11,086 nucleotides of DNA. Origin: CAUZEB01 sp963578655. Lineage in GTDB: Bacteria; Chloroflexota; Dehalococcoidia; Lucifugimonadales; CAUZEB01. Below are positions 5,893-11,086 of this stretch, piece after piece. Position numbers and translations under genes: made by a program. The stretch lies in assembly GCA_963578655.1 (NCBI GenBank), contig CAUZEB010000051.1:1-11086 (forward strand), given 5' to 3'. The notes below the pieces were generated by a model. The model was not told where the DNA came from, ran no database searches, and worked only from the letters and a program-made list of their open reading frames with translations. Each line of letters starts with the position of its first letter. The first letter of the stretch is position 1.

Positions 5893-8280
5893 ATGAGTAA
5901 TGTTTTACAAGATATAACGGTATTAGATTTGTCTACCGGCATAGCCGGAGCTGTAGCCGGTATGTTCTTGTCTGACAATGGTGCAAAAGTTAACAGGGCT
6001 ACATATTCTGATAAATCAAGTGAGAGGAACAATCCGGGATTTCATGTTTGGGACCGAGGGAAGTATCAAATTGACATAGACATGTTTAAAGCGCTGGAAG
6101 AATTTCTGATACATACGGAGTCATCTCAGGCACTACTACTAGAAATGGGCTCGCTTGGCAAGTTTTGCGAACAGGTAAAATGCTCGGATATATTGATCGA
6201 AGATTATCCCCCTGGTTCTTGTTTTACTCCTATGTTTGACAGTAAATTTCTGAAGATACTTAATCCAGATTTAATTCATTGTTCTATTACAGCGTATGGC
6301 AGGAATGGGCCCATGAAAGATTCGGCTGCTCTTGATGAGCTGATCATGGCACGGCTCGGTATGCTACATAATCAGCCGTCATTTCGTGAAGGACCCGTGC
6401 ATATCATACACAAATTGCCTAGTATTGGAGCGGGTGTATTAGCAGCACAGGGCATATTGGCAGCTCTATATTCACGGGAAATTAATGGTAAAGGAATGAC
6501 AATTCATACTTCATTGATGGCGGGAACACTACTGTTTACACCTAAGGTACATGGTAGCCTACTGGAATTGAAAGGAGGCTCCACCGTTGGAGGAGGCCCG
6601 TTCTATAGCTCATTTGAATGTCTTGATGGTATTTGGATACAGTTGGGATGCGTTCACAGTGGTTTCATAAAACGAGCTGCAGATGTGATGAGGATAAACG
6701 AATTGATGTCTGAACCCCGGTTTGGTGACGGGCTTAGAATTAGAGACGAAAAGTCTAGAAATGAATTATTTAATGTTATAAAAGGCTGCATCAAACAGTT
6801 GCCTTACGGTAAATGGGCAGAATCATTCGAGAATGCTGATGTACCTTACGCTAAGGTTTGTACGACTGAAGAATCGATGAATGATGCACAAGTAAAAGAG
6901 AATGATATGATCGTCTCTTTGGAAAGCAGTAGCCTGGGTACTATAACCACAATGGGGTTACCTGTGAAACTCATGTTCAATGATAAGATAAAAAATGAAG
7001 AAGGTACTCAGAAACCAATTACAACCTCAGCAAGTCATTGCCTGCACCTCTCTTCAAATAGTAATGAAGACCCACATGAATGGAATGAACAGCCTCGACC
7101 ACTTCATGGCGTTAAAGTTCTAGAGCTTGCCAATGTCATAGCTGGGCCTATGGCTGCTAAATTATTGGCTGCGTTAGGTGCTGACGTGATTAAAGTGGAA
7201 CCTCCAGGTGGCGATATATCCCGTCCTGCTGCTACCCCATATTTTTATCATTTGAATGCGTATAAGCGATCAGTCTCAATTAACGCACGTCTTGCAGAAG
7301 GCAAGGAGGTTTTGAAGAGACTTGTGTCTGAAGTGGATGTTTTGGTAGCAAATATGAGGCCAGGTGCCACAGATAGGTTGGGTATTGGTACAAATACGTT
7401 GGCAAAACTCAATCCCGATATCATAGAAACGCATGTAACGGGGTTTGGATGGACCGGACCATATTCACATCGACCGGGATTAGATCCACTTGCACAGGCA
7501 TTAATTGGCCTGCAACGTGCACAAGGTGGTCCAGAGAACCCACCCGTTTTTCTGCACAGAATTGCACCCACAGATTATCTTGCAGGAGCATTAGGGGCTC
7601 TAGGGACAATTTTGGCTCTTATAGGACGAATACGTAACGGGACTAACGGTTGCATAGTCCAGACAAATTTACTAAATTCTGCCATATTAATCAATTCCGA
7701 AGATTTTATTGTCTATGATAGTAAGCCTGCCAGAGTCCATGCTGATAAGAATCATTATGGCCTTAACCCTCTTCATAGACTATATCAGACGGTAGATGGA
7801 TGGATATATATAGTCGTTAATGAAGATAAGCTGTGGACAAAATTTTGTGAAGCATTAGGGAATGTTAGTATACTAACAGATTTAAGATTTTCGACCTCTG
7901 CTTTACGCGAAGGAAATGCAGAACTTCTTTCCAAAGAATTAGAGCGTCTTTTTCTTTTAAGGGAGTCTGAATATTGGTTAGATATGCTAAAGCTTAAAAA
8001 TATTGCCTGTTCACAAGTTGTGGATGAATATGTCAAAACATTTTTCGTTGACCCCCAAGCTGTAGATAATGATATGGTTCTTGAGTTCCAGCATCCTACC
8101 ATAGGCCCTTATAAGATGTCTTGCAATCTTGTAAAATTTGATAACACCAGTGAGGAAGGAGTAAGACCTACGCCGTTATTGGGCCAGCACACATTGGAAG
8201 TACTAAAACAACTCGGATACTCAGCTACGGAAATCAGAGATTTCTATGATGCGGGAGTAGTTATCACAGAAAAGAATTAG
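5893..8280 (+). CDS. Fused double family III (CaiB/BaiF) CoA-transferase; N-terminal half lacks the catalytic Asp
   Basis: The protein has 795 residues, twice the usual 380-430, and holds two complete CaiB/BaiF domains. Residue numbers here count from TTG 5881. Domain 1 spans about 7-365, domain 2 about 405-795, with a polar linker of about 40 residues between. Domain 2 has the family opening GVKVLELANVIAGPMAA, GADVIKVEPP and RPG..D, plus the catalytic aspartate D565 in APTDYLAG. In domain 1 the matching stretch is LPSIGAG, with S181 in place of Asp, so this half probably cannot form the acyl-enzyme intermediate. The family transfers CoA between carboxylic acids (formyl-CoA/oxalate, carnitine, succinate) and forms interlocked dimers, which a fusion could mimic. 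I prefer ATG at 5893, with GAAAG five bases upstream, over TTG at 5881, which has no ribosome binding site. The TPP enzyme follows 95 bases later, probably in the same operon. Confidence 0.88.
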   Translation: MSNVLQDITVLDLSTGIAGAVAGMFLSDNGAKVNRATYSDKSSERNNPGFHVWDRGKYQIDIDMFKALEEFLIHTESSQALLLEMGSLGKFCEQVKCSDILIEDYPPGSCFTPMFDSKFLKILNPDLIHCSITAYGRNGPMKDSAALDELIMARLGMLHNQPSFREGPVHIIHKLPSIGAGVLAAQGILAALYSREINGKGMTIHTSLMAGTLLFTPKVHGSLLELKGGSTVGGGPFYSSFECLDGIWIQLGCVHSGFIKRAADVMRINELMSEPRFGDGLRIRDEKSRNELFNVIKGCIKQLPYGKWAESFENADVPYAKVCTTEESMNDAQVKENDMIVSLESSSLGTITTMGLPVKLMFNDKIKNEEGTQKPITTSASHCLHLSSNSNEDPHEWNEQPRPLHGVKVLELANVIAGPMAAKLLAALGADVIKVEPPGGDISRPAATPYFYHLNAYKRSVSINARLAEGKEVLKRLVSEVDVLVANMRPGATDRLGIGTNTLAKLNPDIIETHVTGFGWTGPYSHRPGLDPLAQALIGLQRAQGGPENPPVFLHRIAPTDYLAGALGALGTILALIGRIRNGTNGCIVQTNLLNSAILINSEDFIVYDSKPARVHADKNHYGLNPLHRLYQTVDGWIYIVVNEDKLWTKFCEALGNVSILTDLRFSTSALREGNAELLSKELERLFLLRESEYWLDMLKLKNIACSQVVDEYVKTFFVDPQAVDNDMVLEFQHPTIGPYKMSCNLVKFDNTSEEGVRPTPLLGQHTLEVLKQLGYSATEIRDFYDAGVVITEKN

Positions 8281-8363
8281 AATTACGTTTTATATTTCCA
8301 TCACATTCGATATTTGTATATAAACTAAGTCTATAAATCAGACTGGTTGCTAAAGAAATTCAT

Positions 8364-8369
8364 AGGAGG
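8364..8369 (+). promoter_or_regulatory. Ribosome binding site AGGAGG that fixes a TTG start
   Basis: A full AGGAGG lies six bases before TTG at 8376. It shows that the TPP enzyme begins at this TTG. Confidence 0.8.
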
Positions 8370-8375
8370 ATCGAA

Positions 8376-10043
8376 TTGAAGCTTACAGGATCAGATTTAA
8401 TTAATCGCGCTTTGCGGGCTGAAGGGATAGGAAAAATTTTTGCTATAGCTGGTGATCACACTTTGCCGTTAATGGATTTAATGTCGATTCAAGGTTTCGA
8501 TTTTATAGATACCAGGCATGAACAAGCTGCAGTAGATATGGCAAACGCATGGGGTCGCATCACTGGGATTCCAGGTGTGACAATGTTCACTACTCCCGGA
8601 CACGCTAACGCCATACCTGGATTAACTCTGGCACATCACATGGAATCACCGATAATAAACATAGTTGGTAGCGCGCCACAAGACAGACTAGGACAAGGTG
8701 CTTCGCAAGAAATTGATCAAGTAGGCATGGCTAGACCTGTAACTAAAGGGTCTTGGATGATAACGGATCCTTATAGAATACCTGAATACTTTGCCAGGGC
8801 CTTTCGCGTTGCATTGTCTGGGAGACGTGGACCCGTTCATCTGACTATTCCATTGGATGTTCAAGAGGCAGAGATTGACGAAAATCGAGTACGATTCTTT
8901 GAGCCTCGCGAATATCGTAACCTGGGACAGATAATGGGCGATCCGAATTCTATTAAGGCGGCTATTGAATTACTTAATAGTGCTAATACTCCGATGATCA
9001 TAGCCAGTACGGGAGCATTTAGTACTTCTGAGGAAAGTCTTTCTAGGCTAATAGAGATAACAGGGATACCAGTTTTCACTGAAGATTCAGCGCGAGGAAT
9101 CGTGTCTGATATTCACCCAAATTGTTTTGGATTTGCGGACTCCCGTGTATCAAATGCTGCAACATGGTTAAAAGAAGCGGATGCTGTACTTCTCTTAGGT
9201 AAAAAACTGGATTTTACTATAAATTTCGGTAATCCACCGAATTTTCGTTCTGACGTGAGACTTATTCAAGTTGAGCCGGATTCCAATCTGATTGCACTCT
9301 CTCGCGGCGTTGATGTTGTCATTCAGGGAGACGTCGGGGCAATAGTAAACCAATTATCCGCAGAAGCTGAGACTTATAAATGGCAAAAACATCCTATGGT
9401 TGAAGAAATCTCTTCCGAATATAAAAGCCAAATCGCCCACCTTGAAGCCCAAGCGGATAGCAAATCACCCATACACGCGATGTCCGTACACAAGGCTCTC
9501 AGTGATGTTCTTGATGAGGATTCATGTTTGGTGTTTGAGGGTAGTGACTTCGCATTTTATGGTGCTGCATACCACCCCGCATACAAAGCAAACCGCTGGT
9601 TCACAAATGGAACCCTTGGTATGATAGGATGGGGTGTTCCTTTTGGTTTCGGAGCCAAGATTGCTTCACCAAAATCAAAAGTTGTCGTATTGACGGGTGA
9701 CGGCGCTTTTGGATTTAGTGGCATGGAATTAGACACAGCAGTACGTCACAACATACCTGTGGTCATCGTAATGGGCAATGACAGTGTTTGGGGTATAGAC
9801 TACCATCAACAAATGCAACTTTATGGTCGGAGTGTTGCTACGACCCTACTACCCACTCGATATGATAAGATGGCTGAGGCCCTAGGTGCCCATGGGGAGT
9901 ATGTGTCAGATGTAGAACAGCTTCCAGGAGCTCTTTCAAGGGCCTTTAAAGTAGATGGGCCTTCCTTAGTTATGGTTCAGACTAGACCTTCTCCTAGTCC
10001 TCTAACGGAATTTATCCTTAAGTCTAAGGGAGGGACTGTTTAA
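8376..10043 (+). CDS. TPP-dependent enzyme of the acetolactate synthase / acyl-CoA lyase family
   Basis: The protein has 555 residues, the standard length. It shows the three-domain order of this superfamily. The N-terminal PYR domain carries the TPP-activating glutamate E49 in TRHEQAA, followed by TTPGHAN. The central domain is at about 190-330. The C-terminal PP domain carries the cofactor motif GDG (441-443) to ND (468-469), with GFSGMELDTAVRHNIPVV between. The family covers acetolactate synthase, benzoylformate decarboxylase, oxalyl-CoA decarboxylase and 2-hydroxyacyl-CoA lyase. The adjacent CoA-transferase makes a CoA-ester substrate (oxalyl-CoA or a 2-hydroxyacyl-CoA) an attractive guess, but the typical CoA-binding tail of oxalyl-CoA decarboxylase is not evident. 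E49 argues against glyoxylate carboligase, which has Val there. The start is TTG, fixed by AGGAGG. It is the last gene of the rightward operon. Confidence 0.88.
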   Translation: MKLTGSDLINRALRAEGIGKIFAIAGDHTLPLMDLMSIQGFDFIDTRHEQAAVDMANAWGRITGIPGVTMFTTPGHANAIPGLTLAHHMESPIINIVGSAPQDRLGQGASQEIDQVGMARPVTKGSWMITDPYRIPEYFARAFRVALSGRRGPVHLTIPLDVQEAEIDENRVRFFEPREYRNLGQIMGDPNSIKAAIELLNSANTPMIIASTGAFSTSEESLSRLIEITGIPVFTEDSARGIVSDIHPNCFGFADSRVSNAATWLKEADAVLLLGKKLDFTINFGNPPNFRSDVRLIQVEPDSNLIALSRGVDVVIQGDVGAIVNQLSAEAETYKWQKHPMVEEISSEYKSQIAHLEAQADSKSPIHAMSVHKALSDVLDEDSCLVFEGSDFAFYGAAYHPAYKANRWFTNGTLGMIGWGVPFGFGAKIASPKSKVVVLTGDGAFGFSGMELDTAVRHNIPVVIVMGNDSVWGIDYHQQMQLYGRSVATTLLPTRYDKMAEALGAHGEYVSDVEQLPGALSRAFKVDGPSLVMVQTRPSPSPLTEFILKSKGGTV

Positions 10044-10156
10044 ACAAACCAGATGAAACCACACCTATTTCAACAGGGTTTTGCATTTCAAGATGTAATC
10101 AATCGTCTAAATGGGAAGACCTTAACGTTTATGAATCAGAAGGTGTATTTTTGTTG
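10044..10156. other. Convergent gap between the TPP enzyme and the aminotransferase
   Basis: The 113 bases between two converging stop codons would be expected to hold a terminator. I find no GC-rich hairpin with a T-run on either strand. There are only weak pairings, such as AAACC with GGTTT around a 16-base loop. Termination here may be Rho-dependent or may occur further on. Confidence 0.35.
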
Positions 10157-11086
10157 TCATCCGAGAGCGGTGTCAACTTTGTTAATCGCTAGAGCCATTA
10201 AACGTGCATCTTCGCCACTCATATTCATGTTAAAGTCGAATCTCAGACTTCTTCCTAGTAGCGATAGAGTTTGAGGGCACATGTCCTTTGAATATTGAAC
10301 ATCACCTTTATAGCTTGGATCCTTCCAAGGATATCCTGTAGGATGTGGCGATCGTTTCTCAAGTATAGAATCCCAATAACTGTATATATGTCTATCAGGA
10401 AAACCGTCGTTGTAAATCGATGCGAATGGAACACCCTCAGCTTCTAATGCTAGAGCGTAACCTCTCGCCAGTTCTTTATCTTCCACAATAATTGATGCCG
10501 AAACCCCTGTGTCACCTTCTAGATCTTCCACGTATTGCAGAGAGTACCCTTTCGCTTCGCCTAAGTTTCCCAAAAATATATTTTTCAGCCTTCGCTGATG
10601 CTCTAGGATTACCTCTATTTTATCAAGTTGGACTCTAGCAATGGCAGCAAGCACTTCGCTGGGTCGGTATGTTTGTCTTGGAAACGGTTCGTTTTGCCAT
10701 TCTATTCCCCTGTTGGAGGTCCACATAGGCAGGCCTGGGTCAGCGGCAAATCTAGCTCGCTCGTATATGTCTCGATCGTTCGTGTAGGTTAATCCACCCT
10801 CACCTGCAGTAATAGTTTTGAAATAATTTAGACTCCAAGCACCTACGTCTCCAAAAGTTCCCACTCTCTTACCTTGATATTGACCTCCTACACATTGACA
10901 GCAATCTTCAACTACTTTCAGGTTGTACTTACGAGCTAGTTTAACTAACTCGTTTATTTTAGCAGGGACTCCTCTCATGTGTACTATAACAATAGCTTTT
11001 GTATAATCCGTTATCTTTGCCTCTACATCCTTTGGGTCTAGTCCAAAAGATTCATCAATCTCCGCTATAACTGGTACCGCGCCTAC
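10157..11086 (-). CDS. DegT/DnrJ/EryC1/StrS family PLP aminotransferase (N-terminus off window)
   Basis: There are 309 residues of an enzyme that is usually 370-430 long, and the frame is open to the right edge, so about 60-100 N-terminal residues are missing. Numbering from the first visible residue, the cofactor signature VVEDCCQCVGG has D61 to pair with the pyridine nitrogen. GDVGAWSLNYFKTITAGEGG carries the Schiff-base lysine K90. The C-terminal YRPSEVLAAIARVQLDKI...HQRRL block is typical of the family. Members transaminate keto-sugars in surface-polysaccharide, antibiotic or nucleotide-sugar pathways. It faces the TPP enzyme convergently, so it is probably a separate transcription unit with an unproven link to the catabolic genes. 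The amino acceptor cannot be named from the visible part. Confidence 0.87.
   Translation of the reverse strand, partial: VGAVPVIAEIDESFGLDPKDVEAKITDYTKAIVIVHMRGVPAKINELVKLARKYNLKVVEDCCQCVGGQYQGKRVGTFGDVGAWSLNYFKTITAGEGGLTYTNDRDIYERARFAADPGLPMWTSNRGIEWQNEPFPRQTYRPSEVLAAIARVQLDKIEVILEHQRRLKNIFLGNLGEAKGYSLQYVEDLEGDTGVSASIIVEDKELARGYALALEAEGVPFASIYNDGFPDRHIYSYWDSILEKRSPHPTGYPWKDPSYKGDVQYSKDMCPQTLSLLGRSLRFDFNMNMSGEDARLMALAINKVDTALG

Noticed and set aside
7248..7571. Minus-strand frame of 107 codons inside the CoA-transferase
   Set aside because: The plus-strand frame there encodes the conserved second CaiB/BaiF domain. The antisense frame is a by-product of codon bias.
8328..8344. Inverted repeat AGTCT-N7-AGACT between the CoA-transferase and TPP genes as a terminator
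   Set aside because: The five-base AT-rich stem has no following T-run, so it is unlikely to stop transcription. The two genes are probably co-transcribed.
8376..10043. Assignment as glyoxylate carboligase, tempting because of the glyoxylate theme
   Set aside because: Glyoxylate carboligase lacks the TPP-activating glutamate, but this protein has it (E49 in RHEQAA).
10037..10046. Palindrome TGTTTAAACA over the TPP enzyme's stop codon
   Set aside because: It is a short AT-rich palindrome that includes a stop codon. It is easily formed by chance, with no T-run or regulatory position.
10053..10274. Plus-strand open frame of 73 codons after the TPP enzyme
   Set aside because: More than half of it overlaps the well-supported aminotransferase on the other strand. 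It has no ribosome binding site, and its translation resembles no family and has biased composition.
1..11086. Mobile element, CRISPR array, tRNA or rRNA
   Set aside because: I saw no regularly spaced repeats, transposase or integrase motifs, terminal inverted repeats or recognisable RNA gene sequence on either strand.

Overview
The window is AT-rich (roughly 40% GC by eye) bacterial DNA. It has compact operons, clear AGGAGG/AAGGTGG-type ribosome binding sites, one good sigma70-type promoter and some TTG start codons. It holds no rRNA, tRNA, transposon or CRISPR array that I can see. The gene content (family III CoA-transferases, a TPP enzyme, a DAO-type flavoprotein, an NHL-propeller lyase, CE7-type hydrolases, an MFS carrier) fits a bacterium that degrades small organic molecules. 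It recalls uncultured marine Chloroflexota such as SAR202, but that taxonomic guess rests on gene content alone.

Layout. A divergent intergenic region (about 5580-5892) splits the window. Leftward from it run, in order, a DAO-family FAD oxidoreductase (5579-4422), a peptidyl-hydroxyglycine amidating-lyase-like six-bladed propeller (4348-3392), a CE7-type alpha/beta hydrolase with an intact triad (3239-2313), its tandem paralogue with all three triad residues lost (2294-1380), a 63-residue zinc-ribbon protein (1337-1146), an unrecognised 124-residue protein (1078-704) and an MFS transporter that runs off the left edge (575-1). Rightward run a fused double CaiB/BaiF CoA-transferase (5893-8280) and a TPP-dependent enzyme of the acetolactate synthase family (8376-10043). 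A DegT/DnrJ-type aminotransferase (11086-10157, N-terminus off the window) faces the TPP enzyme convergently and probably belongs to another transcription unit.

How the genes may work together (inference). The propeller keeps every catalytic residue of animal PAL, which splits an alpha-hydroxyglycine amide to an amide plus glyoxylate. DAO-family enzymes can also release glyoxylate or other oxo acids. A family III CoA-transferase beside a TPP-dependent C-C lyase is the arrangement of the oxalate (Frc/Oxc) and 2-hydroxyacyl-CoA lyase pathways, and the MFS carrier resembles the oxalate/formate and monocarboxylate type. Together they could be an uptake and breakdown system for an acylated or N-linked C2 compound, with the hydrolase pair removing an ester or amide cap first. 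No substrate can be proved from sequence.

The two most unusual features are repeated themes of duplication with loss of catalysis: the dead CE7 paralogue next to a live one, and the dead N-terminal CoA-transferase half fused to a live C-terminal half. The divergent promoter region also carries a perfect 12-bp tandem repeat and a 9-bp motif repeated in opposite orientation in front of the two operons.
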